Of a stretch of 34,978 nucleotides of DNA, positions 8,193 to 15,608 are shown one piece after another. Source of the stretch: Candidatus Sulfopaludibacter sp. SbA3 (GTDB lineage: Bacteria > Acidobacteriota > Terriglobia > Bryobacterales > Bryobacteraceae); contig CAMDKT010000002.1 in assembly GCA_945900935.1 (NCBI GenBank), forward strand, positions 1-34,978, written 5' to 3'. The translations under genes and the position numbers were made by a program. Every line of letters starts with the position of its first letter. The stretch's first letter is position 1. A model generated the notes under the pieces. It made no database searches. It was given only the letters and a program-made list of their open reading frames with translations, and was not told the DNA's origin.

Positions 8193-8215
8193 CCCTTGCA
8201 ATTTATTGACTTTAT

Positions 8216-8302
8216 TGGTGCGGATGGCCGGACTTGAACCGGCACGCCCGTGAGGGCACTGGAACCTAAATCCAGGGCGTCTGCCAATTTCGCCACATCC
8301 GC
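8216..8302 (-). tRNA. tRNA-Leu (anticodon UAG)
   Basis: The reverse strand folds as a class II tRNA. The acceptor stem GCGGATG pairs with CATCCGC. The D-arm is GGCGAAATTGGCAGAC, and the anticodon arm is CTGGA-TTTAGGT-TCCAG with anticodon TAG. A long variable arm (GCCCTCACGGGC) and T-arm CCGG-TTCAAGT-CCGG follow. Discriminator A and a genomically encoded CCA (8216-8218) complete the 3' end. The long variable arm and anticodon identify leucine. Its 3' end faces the broken integrase, so it is the likely attachment site of the degraded element to the left. Confidence 0.96.
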
Positions 8303-8314
8303 ACGCATCTCTAG

Positions 8315-8347
8315 TTTAACTCACCGCGGGATTTTAACTCACTGCGG
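8315..8347. repeat. Short tandem direct repeat between tRNA-Leu and the next gene
   Basis: TTTAACTCACCGCGG at 8315-8329 recurs at 8333-8347 with one mismatch, period 18 bp. The right copy holds the last codons and stop of the leftward hypothetical gene; the left copy lies in the tRNA upstream region. It looks like a small local duplication. Confidence 0.7.
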
Positions 8348-9179
8348 CCGCCGTCGCCATTCCAATGGCGGTGCTTCTCCGCACGGTCCGGCGCCGGACA
8401 TCCACCAAGCGCGGCGACGTCTGTCCGCAGGGACAGGGTTCCGTGATCAGGCGGCCGACCAAACCGGTCTCCAGGCGCAACAACGGCAACCGCGGATTCG
8501 CTAGAAAACTGACGACAAGCCGGTCCTGCTCGCAGCTCTCGAAATAGGCCGCGTCCTCGCGCACATGCAAACCGTGATGCATCTCGCATTCCCAGGCCAG
8601 CAACTCGCCGTCCAAGCCCAGGAACTGCTCGAACACCGGAACCTGGTAACGCCGCCAGAACCGGTCGCCATCCTCCGGCGTCAACGGCCCTTCCAAAATA
8701 CCGGTGAAAGCGATTACGGCGTTGCGAAGCGGCGGCGGCCCCTCGGCAACGGCGACGCGCAATGCGTCCAGCGGCGCGGCCAGCGATTGCGGCGCGAATG
8801 CCGGTAATTCGGCGGCGTCGAAACCGGAAAAACATCGCACACGCCGAGTCTCGCCCACGGCCCGCGCCACGACCGCCGTTCGCGGTGCTTCTCCTAACGG
8901 GTAATGGAGCCGCTCCGGCGAGGGCTTGGCATTCGCCACCGCGTACCGTTCCGGATGGCAGAGAAATTCGAGAAGGTCGATTTTTGGAAACTGCTCGAAT
9001 CGATCGGCGTCCCGGTCATAGTCTCGGGCATAGCGTGTTTTGGTAACCGCGGAGCGCAGCACGTGGCGAAGTTTGAAGCGGTGCCGGTCCTCCGGCGGAA
9101 GGCTCCGGGCACGAAGCCACGGCATTGGAAATGTGAAGGTCACAAGGTGGTAGTGCGCGCCGGAGCGGAGTTCTCTCAC
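8334..9179 (-). CDS. Conserved hypothetical protein with PaaK-like C-terminal motif
   Basis: A 281-aa protein without signal peptide or membrane segments. The C-terminal part contains LLAWECEMHHGLHVREDAAY, then ETGLVGRLITEPCPCGQTSP. These resemble the C-terminal region of phenylacetate-CoA-ligase-like adenylate-forming enzymes, where CPCGRT precedes the mobile domain. The ATP-binding P-loop and the large N-terminal domain of those enzymes are absent, so this is at most a related fragment-like family and no reaction can be assigned. The start is uncertain: GTG 9179 gives the longest frame, and ATG 9125 (MPWLRARSLPP) is an alternative. Neither has a clear ribosome site. Confidence 0.55.
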   Translation of the reverse strand: MRELRSGAHYHLVTFTFPMPWLRARSLPPEDRHRFKLRHVLRSAVTKTRYARDYDRDADRFEQFPKIDLLEFLCHPERYAVANAKPSPERLHYPLGEAPRTAVVARAVGETRRVRCFSGFDAAELPAFAPQSLAAPLDALRVAVAEGPPPLRNAVIAFTGILEGPLTPEDGDRFWRRYQVPVFEQFLGLDGELLAWECEMHHGLHVREDAAYFESCEQDRLVVSFLANPRLPLLRLETGLVGRLITEPCPCGQTSPRLVDVRRRTVRRSTAIGMATAAAVS

Positions 9180-9212
9180 TGCCGCCGCGTTTTTTTCTTT
9201 TACACTGGAATC

Positions 9213-9779
9213 ATGTGCAGACTAATCCGTAAAATTCTTGTCTTCACCGGCTTAGCAGGCATCGCAGCCAGCGCCCAGAACATCGGCTACGGCGTTCGCG
9301 GGGGGGTGCCGCTCAGCGATTTTCTGAAGGCAGAATCGAAAACGGGGGCGTTGACAAACGTCGTCAGAGGCCGCGGCAATGTGATTCTGGGTCCGATGTT
9401 CGAGGTTCGGCTGCCGTTCGGACTCGGCATTGAGGCGAACGCGATCTACCGCCGTTGGAACGCCGATGGCGCTTTGAGCAGGGGTTCGGCCAACACGTGG
9501 GAGTTCCCCGTCTACGGAAAAGTGCGCATGCCCGGCATCGTCGTCCGCCCCTATTTCGGCGGCGGGCTCAATTTTCAAAAGCTCGGCGACGTCACGCGGT
9601 TTCTGGGGGCGGGGGTCATCGCCGATAGCAGCCGCCGCGGGTTTCTGGGCGCGGGCGGAGTGGAAATTAAAGTTCCGTACGTGCGCATATCACCGGAGTT
9701 GCGTTTCACGCGCTGGGGCAACAGCGGCCCCTTGCGCACCACCAATCAGATTGATTTCCTCGTTGGGCTGAGTTTCTGA
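9213..9779 (+). CDS. Outer-membrane beta-barrel family protein
   Basis: A 188-aa protein with a signal peptide (MCRLIRKILVFTGLAGIAAS, cleavage near SAQ), then alternating strands ending in Phe (VRISPELRFTRWG, IDFLVGLSF). The terminal aromatic residue and glycine-rich turns (YFGGGLNF, FLGAGGVEIKV) are typical of small porin-like outer-membrane barrels. Function beyond envelope location is unknown. ATG 9213 is preferred over the longer open frame from 8904 because only this start yields a signal peptide, and the upstream part is antisense to another gene. nadD begins 8 bp after its stop. Confidence 0.75.
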   Translation: MCRLIRKILVFTGLAGIAASAQNIGYGVRGGVPLSDFLKAESKTGALTNVVRGRGNVILGPMFEVRLPFGLGIEANAIYRRWNADGALSRGSANTWEFPVYGKVRMPGIVVRPYFGGGLNFQKLGDVTRFLGAGVIADSSRRGFLGAGGVEIKVPYVRISPELRFTRWGNSGPLRTTNQIDFLVGLSF

Positions 9780-9787
9780 ATACGCCC

Positions 9788-10354
9788 GTGCGTCTGGCCC
9801 TTTTTGGCGGGACTTTCGATCCCATTCACACCGCCCATCTCGCCGGCGCGCGGGAAGCCGCCGATCATTTTCAACTCGACCGTGTGCTGCTGATTCCCAA
9901 CGCGATTCCGCCTCACAAAGAGCGGCGGGCTACAGCCGGTTACAAGCATCGCCTTGCCATGGTGGAACTCGCGGCGCAAACCGATTCGCGCTTCGCCGCG
10001 TCGCGTCTGGAAGAGGGGCAGACGAAGAGCTACTCGATACTTACGATCGAACGTGTTCGCGGTGAGATCGATCCGAAAGCAGAGCTCTTCTTCCTTATCG
10101 GCGCCGACGCTTTCAGCGAAATCGAGACCTGGTTCCGCTGGCGCGACGTGCTCGAACAGGTCGAGTTTATCGTTCTCTCGCGGCCCGGGTACACGTTCGA
10201 TATTCCCGAAGGCGCCAGGGTCCATCGGCTGGAAACACTCAGCCTCGACGTATCCAGCACCGTCATCCGCCGCCGTCTGGCCGCGGGCGAAACACCGCCG
10301 GAGTTGCTCCCGGCGGTGCTCGAATATATCCGCGCCAACGCGCTCTATATATAG
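9788..10354 (+). CDS. nadD: Nicotinate-nucleotide adenylyltransferase
   Basis: NadD joins ATP and nicotinate mononucleotide to form deamido-NAD in NAD biosynthesis, in the cytoplasm. The 188-aa product begins MRLALFGGTFDPIHTAHLAG, the nucleotidylyltransferase GGTFDPxHxxH motif, with Ala before the second His rather than the usual Gly. It continues with LLIPNAIPPHK (substrate loop) and LIGADAFSEIETWF, and ends with the signature DVSSTVIRRRL. Length is at the short end of the family. The start is GTG 9788, exactly at the conserved N-terminus. The 3' end overlaps the convergent RidA-like gene by 10 bp. nadD often sits near rsfS, but that gene is not visible here. Confidence 0.95.
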   Translation: MRLALFGGTFDPIHTAHLAGAREAADHFQLDRVLLIPNAIPPHKERRATAGYKHRLAMVELAAQTDSRFAASRLEEGQTKSYSILTIERVRGEIDPKAELFFLIGADAFSEIETWFRWRDVLEQVEFIVLSRPGYTFDIPEGARVHRLETLSLDVSSTVIRRRLAAGETPPELLPAVLEYIRANALYI

Positions 10355-10785
10355 GCGATGACGTCGATCTCCACCAGCGAATCGCCAGGAATTCCGCCGG
10401 CCGCGGCGATCGTCGTCCGCACCGGCGGCTCCTCGCCGAACCGGCCCTTAAACGCCTCGTTCATTTCCTTATAATCTTTCAGATCATTCAGGTACACGTT
10501 GCACTTCAGCACCTTGTCCATGGACGATCCGGCGTTGATCAACTCTTTTTCCACTTCATCCAGCACATGTTTCGTATGCGCTTTAATGTCGCCGGGGAAG
10601 TGCGCGCCCTTGCCGGCAATGAACAGCAGATTGCCGTAGGAGACGGCACCGTTAAACAGCGGCGTCTGCTTGGGCTTTGCGCCTTTGCGGTGCACTTTTT
10701 TCTGGGCGCCCGTCTGGGCCTGGGCGGCACCGGCGGCCGCGGCCACGCCGGCAATGGAGGTAAACAACATGCGTCGATTTGTCAT
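10345..10785 (-). CDS. Secreted RidA/YjgF-family protein
   Basis: RidA proteins hydrolyse reactive enamine/imine intermediates from PLP enzymes. This 146-aa member carries an N-terminal export signal (TNRRMLFTSIAGVAAAAGAA) ahead of the about 115-aa RidA fold, so it is probably periplasmic, where the classical cytosolic role does not apply. Conserved features include FNGAVSYGNLLFIAGKG, VLKCNVYL, PVRTTIAAAGGIPGDSLVEIDVIAY with the substrate-binding Arg in RTT and the terminal Glu. A good ribosome site AAAGGA precedes ATG 10785. It is divergent from the DUF362 gene with only 26 bp between starts. Confidence 0.88.
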   Translation of the reverse strand: MTNRRMLFTSIAGVAAAAGAAQAQTGAQKKVHRKGAKPKQTPLFNGAVSYGNLLFIAGKGAHFPGDIKAHTKHVLDEVEKELINAGSSMDKVLKCNVYLNDLKDYKEMNEAFKGRFGEEPPVRTTIAAAGGIPGDSLVEIDVIAYI

Positions 10786-10811
10786 GAAGTCCTTTCGATA
10801 GAATCAATCAT

Positions 10812-11939
10812 ATGCAACGTCGCGACTTTTTGACACTGCCGGCCGCGACAACCGCCGCGCTCGCCGCCGCCAAGGCCGACGAGCTTCCCAAATATCGCGT
10901 CCAATCCAGCTACGCGCCCGCCGCGCTGCCCGGTATGCCCGGTCCCTTCCCCGGCCGCGTCGTCAACGTGCACGCCGCTCATTCCATCAACGTTACAAAC
11001 GACAAAGCCGACCCCGCCGTCGTGGCCGAAATGATCAGGCAGGGCCTGCTCGCGCTCACCGGCGAGAAGGATTACCGCGACGCCTGGCGGCGATTCATCG
11101 CGCCCAATGACGTCGTTGGCATTAAGCTCAACTGCTCCGGCGCGCCGAAAATTTGCTCTCACCCCGTCGTCGTCGCCGAAATCGCCAAACAGCTAATCGC
11201 CAACGGCGTCGCCGCTAAAAACATTACCTGTTATGAGCGATTTCAGGATCAAGTGGTTTCGGCCAAGTACCCGGATTATCTGCCCGCGGGCGTCAATATT
11301 TGGGCCGCCAGCGGCGTCCGCGATGGCATCAACGGCTATGATCCGCGCACCTATGTGGAAGTGGATTTCTTCGGCGAAGACGATACCCGCTCCAACATCG
11401 TGCGCCACGTCAGTGAGCGCTTCACCAAGATCATCAACGTACCGAATATGAAGGACCACGGCGCGGCCGGCGTCACCGGCTGCCTGAAAAACATCGCCTA
11501 CGGCAGCTTTCACAACGTGGCCCGTTCGCATCGCTTTGAGAAGACGAATACCTATTCCTTCATCGGCACGCTGGCCGCCGTGGAGCCGCTCCGCTCGCGC
11601 ACGGTTCTGCAAATCATGGACGGCCTGAAGGGCGTCTGGCACGGCGGGCCCTTTCAACACGCGGACCGCTTTGGCTTCTATCCCGCGCGCATGATGTTCG
11701 GCACCGACCCGGTGGCCATCGACCGCCTGCTGATCGACATCATCGAAGAAAAGCGCAAGGCCGAAGGCGCGATCAGCGTTTTTAACCGCTCCATGGATTT
11801 CGTGAAAAAGGGCGACTTCCGCAAGGATCCCAACACCAATAATTTCATTCGCGAACCAGGGCATATCGAATTCGCGGGCGGCCTGGGCCTCGGCGTCTTC
11901 GACAAATCCAAAATTACGCTGAAGGAGATCCGCCTGTGA
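10812..11939 (+). CDS. DUF362 domain protein with export signal
   Basis: A 375-aa protein opening MQRRDFLTLPAATTAALAAA, a twin-arginine-like signal. The body matches the DUF362 family: DVVGIKLNCSGAPKICSHP, then FTKIINVPNMKDHGAAGVTG and CLKNIAYGSF. Near the end comes DPVAIDRLLIDIIEEKR. DUF362 proteins are poorly characterised; some carry Fe-S modules, but no ferredoxin-type Cys cluster is seen here. The stop overlaps the next gene (GTGA), pointing to translational coupling. There is little room for a 5' leader between the divergent starts, and no clear ribosome site is visible. Confidence 0.88.
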   Translation: MQRRDFLTLPAATTAALAAAKADELPKYRVQSSYAPAALPGMPGPFPGRVVNVHAAHSINVTNDKADPAVVAEMIRQGLLALTGEKDYRDAWRRFIAPNDVVGIKLNCSGAPKICSHPVVVAEIAKQLIANGVAAKNITCYERFQDQVVSAKYPDYLPAGVNIWAASGVRDGINGYDPRTYVEVDFFGEDDTRSNIVRHVSERFTKIINVPNMKDHGAAGVTGCLKNIAYGSFHNVARSHRFEKTNTYSFIGTLAAVEPLRSRTVLQIMDGLKGVWHGGPFQHADRFGFYPARMMFGTDPVAIDRLLIDIIEEKRKAEGAISVFNRSMDFVKKGDFRKDPNTNNFIREPGHIEFAGGLGLGVFDKSKITLKEIRL

Positions 11940-12826
11940 CCGGCGTGCTGCTGCTGGCCGCCGCGCTGCCCGGATTGTTTGTCGATGCCGATCCGTCGCC
12001 AGCGCTGCTCGGTGCGCAGTTAGATTGCGTCAACATCCCCGCCGCCCGCGCCGAAGCGTGGAAAGGCCAGTGCGCCACCGTCGTCGATCCGGCCGCGCTG
12101 ACGAAACTCCCCTCCCCCGGCGTGCGCTATCGCATGAATGAAGCGCGCGCCTCCAGCGCGCCGTGGGTGGATTCCAACGGCGCCCGCTACGCTCGGGGCA
12201 TTAAGGGAACGGCGCTGATCGCCGTCGGCGATGGCAATGCCGCCCTCGCCGCGGCGGAGGCCCACGCTTTCGGCGCGGGCGCGCTGGTCACCGCCGGGCC
12301 GAAGGATTGGAAGGCTTTTGGCGAGATGCGCAAATTCCTGGTTACGCTCCCCGGCGGAGAGCTGCCCGCGCTCGCCAACATCGGCTTCCTGGACGATGGC
12401 TCGCCCGCGGCCCATGAGAACATGATTTTGCTGTTGCGCCGCAATCTGCTGTTCCGCGTTGTCACCACTCCGGACGCCAAGCTCGACGTCAACGTGAAAC
12501 CGAAATCCGGCGATCCCAACGCCGTTGCCTACGAAGTCCGCCAAAAACTGACCGATAATAAACGGCTGCTTCGTCTTTACGGCAGTGAAGTGGTGCTCGC
12601 CCGTCTCTCCGGCAATGCCACGCGCCGCCGCGTCGCGCTGCTCAATTACGGCAACCGTACAGTGGAAGGCGTCCGCGTCCGCATTCTGGGGCGCTGGCCA
12701 AAGGTGACGGCCTATGCATTCGGTGAAAAAGTGGAGGCGGTCGATGTGGTTGTCGAAGCCGCCGCCACTGAATTCTCACTGCCGCGTGTCACCGCTTACG
12801 TCGTCGTGGAACTCACTACCAAGTAA
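11936..12826 (+). CDS. Exported hypothetical protein coupled to DUF362 gene
   Basis: A 296-aa protein starting at GTG 11936, which overlaps the previous stop as GTGA. The N-terminus (MTGVLLLAAALPGLFVDAD) looks like a short signal peptide. The middle contains an Ala-rich segment with GDGNAALAAAEAHAFGAGAL. The C-terminal half (VVLARLSGNATRRRVALLNYG, then VEGVRVRILGRWP) resembles a beta-sandwich accessory domain. I do not recognise the family. The tight coupling suggests it works with the DUF362 protein outside the cytoplasm. Its 3' end overlaps the convergent M16 peptidase gene by 11 bp. Confidence 0.7.
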   Translation: MTGVLLLAAALPGLFVDADPSPALLGAQLDCVNIPAARAEAWKGQCATVVDPAALTKLPSPGVRYRMNEARASSAPWVDSNGARYARGIKGTALIAVGDGNAALAAAEAHAFGAGALVTAGPKDWKAFGEMRKFLVTLPGGELPALANIGFLDDGSPAAHENMILLLRRNLLFRVVTTPDAKLDVNVKPKSGDPNAVAYEVRQKLTDNKRLLRLYGSEVVLARLSGNATRRRVALLNYGNRTVEGVRVRILGRWPKVTAYAFGEKVEAVDVVVEAAATEFSLPRVTAYVVVELTTK

Positions 12827-15548
12827 CGCCGGCCTTCTTAAAGTCCCCGGCGCGGAAATAGCTCATTGTGCCGGGGTTCAGAAATTTGTTCATCGTTTGG
12901 CGGATTTGCGCGGCGGTCAGGGTCAGGACTTTAGCCTCCAGCTCGGCGTCGAAGGCCATGGTCCGGTTATGCAATCGTTGCGACGCCATGCGTCCGGCCA
13001 GCTCGCCGTCCTGCGCCCGGCTGACCTCACGCGACAGCAGCCAGCTCTTCTTCGCCGCCGCCACTTCAGCATCGGAGTACCCATTTTCCAGGATCATTTT
13101 CAGTTCGTCTTTGAACGACGCTTCCACCTTTGGCGCGTTCTGCGGAGCGCAGATCGCAAAGGCGGTGAAGACTCCGAAATCCGTCCCTGGGCTAACGCTG
13201 AAATTGGCGCCCACGCCATAGCTGAGCCCCTCCTTGCCGCGAATGCGCGCAAAGAGCCGGGAGTTCATCCCGCTTCCCAGGATGTAATTGCCCAGAACCA
13301 TGGCTGCGTACTCGGCGTCCGTCTCTTTGAGTGAAACGGTCTGACTCGCTGTCCACACGGCATTGGCCTTGTCGGGCGCTTCAAAATTTTGAACGGTCTG
13401 CGGCAGCGGCATGTATTTATTTTCGACGCGGGCGTACTTCTGCCCGCTCGGCCATTGATTCAACAGCCTGCTCGCTTGCTGTTGCGCGGCTTCCGTGTCG
13501 ACATCGCCGATGAGAACAAGTTCGCCGTTGGATGCGCCGTAGAACTTCCGGTGGAACTCCTTTGTCTCCTCGAGAGTCACCGCTTTGGCGTCGGCGAGCT
13601 GTTCATCAATTGTGGGAACGTAGCGAGGATCGCCTTTGCGATACGCCGCGCTCAAATGCCGCGCCTGGGCCAGCGACGCGAGCATCTGCGGCTCGGATTT
13701 CTGCGCCTCCAGCCCGGCGAGCCGCTGCTGCTTTAGCTGTTCAAATTCGGCGGCGGGGAAGTTCGCTTCCTTCAGGATCTCGACGACCAGATCGAGGACC
13801 GGTTTCAAATTATCCCGTGTCGTCTGGATAATGGCGGTTGCGCCCGTGACGGAGCCGAAAACATTCACTTGCGCTTTCAACCGATCAAATTCGTCTTTAA
13901 TTTGCTGACGAGTGTGTGTAGCGGTTCCGCGCATCAGCATCTGGCCGGCCATCTGGCCCGCCAGCACGCGACCGTTTAAATTTTCCTCATTGCCAAAATG
14001 AAGCGCGAGTTGAACGGTAATCGTGTTCCCGCGCGTTTTCTTGGTAATGAAGCTCAGTTTCAGGCCACCTTGCAGTTCACCGCGTACGGTACGTTTGTCG
14101 ATGTTTTGGGGCGAGGCTTCGAAGGTCTCTCCCTGGCTGATCAAGGCCTGGCCCTTGTAGTCTTTTACTAGCGAATCGACATCGGGCGGTTCGGGTATCT
14201 CGGCCCGAATCGACTTCGCATCGGGACTGAACTCGCCGACCGTGCGATTGGAGGGGATCAGGTATTTCAACGCCGCGGCCTGGACCTGCGCCGGGGTCAC
14301 CTGCCGCAGGCGATCGCGAGTCAGAAACATCATCCGCCAATCGCCCATTGCCTGATACTCGCTCAACTGGAGAGCCACGTCTTGGGAGTCCGAAAGCAGC
14401 CGCTCAAACTGCTTGTCAAACTGGACTTTCTGACGGTCTACTTCTTCTTGCGTGAAGGGCTTGGTTTTGATCTCGTCCAAAACCGCGAGCATGGTCTTGC
14501 GGGCATCTTCGAGAGATGCCTCCGTCCGCACGGTGGCCTGGACAACCAGGACGCCGGGATCCTTGAGTTGGAACGCGAAGGAGCCGACGCCGCTGGCTTT
14601 TTTTGTTTCCACTAGGGCCTTATAAAGCCGGCCGGAAGGGGCGTCGCCGAGAACCCGCGCGGCCAGTTCTATGGCGGGGTACTCTTCATGCGTGCCCGCA
14701 GGAATGTGGAAGGCGGCCATTAGCGCTTGGATGTCGCCGGCACGGCGCAGGGTTACGGAACGCTCGCCGTCCTGTACCGGCTCGACCGTGTACGTGCGGC
14801 GCAGTTGCCGCGACGGTTTCGGAATGGGGCCGAAGTGCCGCTGTACAAGCGCAAGCGTCTTGGGTTCGTCGATTTTTCCGGCGACCACCAGGACGGCATT
14901 GTCCGGCTGATAAAAGTGCCGCCAGAATGCCTGCAGCCGGTCAATCGGCACGCGTTCGATATCGCTGCGGGCACCGATGGTCGACTTGCCGTAGTTATGC
15001 CACAAAAACGCCGAAGAAAGGACACGCTGCATCAAGATGCGCTGCGGGCTGTTTTCACCCATTTCGAACTCATTGCGCACAACCGTCATTTCACTATCGA
15101 GATCTTTCTTCGCAATGAAACTGTTCACCATCCGGTCCGCTTCCATGCTCAGCGCCCACTGCAGATTCTCGTCCGAGGCCTGGAACGTCTCGAAATAATT
15201 GGTGCGATCAAGCCACGTCGTGCCGTTGGGACGCGCGCCGTGATCCTGCAGTTCTTTCGTAATGCTTGGATGGTTAGTGGAACCCTTGAACAACAGATGT
15301 TCCAACAGATGCGCCATGCCGGACTCCCCGTAATCCTCGTGGCGGGAGCCGACCATGTAAGTGATGTTGACGGTAACGGTGTTCTTCGTAGGGTCCGGAA
15401 ACAGGAGCACGCGGAGGCCATTCTGCAACCGGTATTCGGAGATGCCTTCGACGCTCGTGACAAATTGGACACCCTGCGGCAGTGGCGCGGAAGGCTGGGC
15501 CGCAAGCAATAAGAGGGTAAAGAGCGAAATGGATATTGGACGAATCAT
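12816..15548 (-). CDS. M16-family zinc metallopeptidase, two-domain
   Basis: A 910-aa insulinase/pitrilysin-type peptidase with a signal peptide (MIRPISISLFTLLLLAAQPS), so periplasmic. The N-terminal M16 domain has the inverted zinc motif HLLEH (His80, Glu83, His84) in GMAHLLEHLLFKGS, with the distal Glu in RNEFEMGEN. The second half repeats the fold without the zinc motif: LGNYILGSGMNSRLFARIR then KEGLSYGVGANF, carrying the family Arg and Tyr that bind substrate. Both halves in one chain make a complete clamshell. It degrades peptides; a specific substrate cannot be inferred. It is divergent from the histidine kinase gene and has no obvious operon partner. Confidence 0.94.
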   Translation of the reverse strand: MIRPISISLFTLLLLAAQPSAPLPQGVQFVTSVEGISEYRLQNGLRVLLFPDPTKNTVTVNITYMVGSRHEDYGESGMAHLLEHLLFKGSTNHPSITKELQDHGARPNGTTWLDRTNYFETFQASDENLQWALSMEADRMVNSFIAKKDLDSEMTVVRNEFEMGENSPQRILMQRVLSSAFLWHNYGKSTIGARSDIERVPIDRLQAFWRHFYQPDNAVLVVAGKIDEPKTLALVQRHFGPIPKPSRQLRRTYTVEPVQDGERSVTLRRAGDIQALMAAFHIPAGTHEEYPAIELAARVLGDAPSGRLYKALVETKKASGVGSFAFQLKDPGVLVVQATVRTEASLEDARKTMLAVLDEIKTKPFTQEEVDRQKVQFDKQFERLLSDSQDVALQLSEYQAMGDWRMMFLTRDRLRQVTPAQVQAAALKYLIPSNRTVGEFSPDAKSIRAEIPEPPDVDSLVKDYKGQALISQGETFEASPQNIDKRTVRGELQGGLKLSFITKKTRGNTITVQLALHFGNEENLNGRVLAGQMAGQMLMRGTATHTRQQIKDEFDRLKAQVNVFGSVTGATAIIQTTRDNLKPVLDLVVEILKEANFPAAEFEQLKQQRLAGLEAQKSEPQMLASLAQARHLSAAYRKGDPRYVPTIDEQLADAKAVTLEETKEFHRKFYGASNGELVLIGDVDTEAAQQQASRLLNQWPSGQKYARVENKYMPLPQTVQNFEAPDKANAVWTASQTVSLKETDAEYAAMVLGNYILGSGMNSRLFARIRGKEGLSYGVGANFSVSPGTDFGVFTAFAICAPQNAPKVEASFKDELKMILENGYSDAEVAAAKKSWLLSREVSRAQDGELAGRMASQRLHNRTMAFDAELEAKVLTLTAAQIRQTMNKFLNPGTMSYFRAGDFKKAGVTW

Positions 15549-15608
15549 AGGTGATTTTGATGTTAGCGGTTTTTGCAGACGCCTACAATGGGTAAGGGAT
15601 CAACTGGC

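Noticed and set aside
8904-9212. N-terminal extension of the beta-barrel gene
   Set aside because: It is antisense to the hypothetical gene at 8334-9179 and lacks a signal; the signal peptide appears only from ATG 9213.
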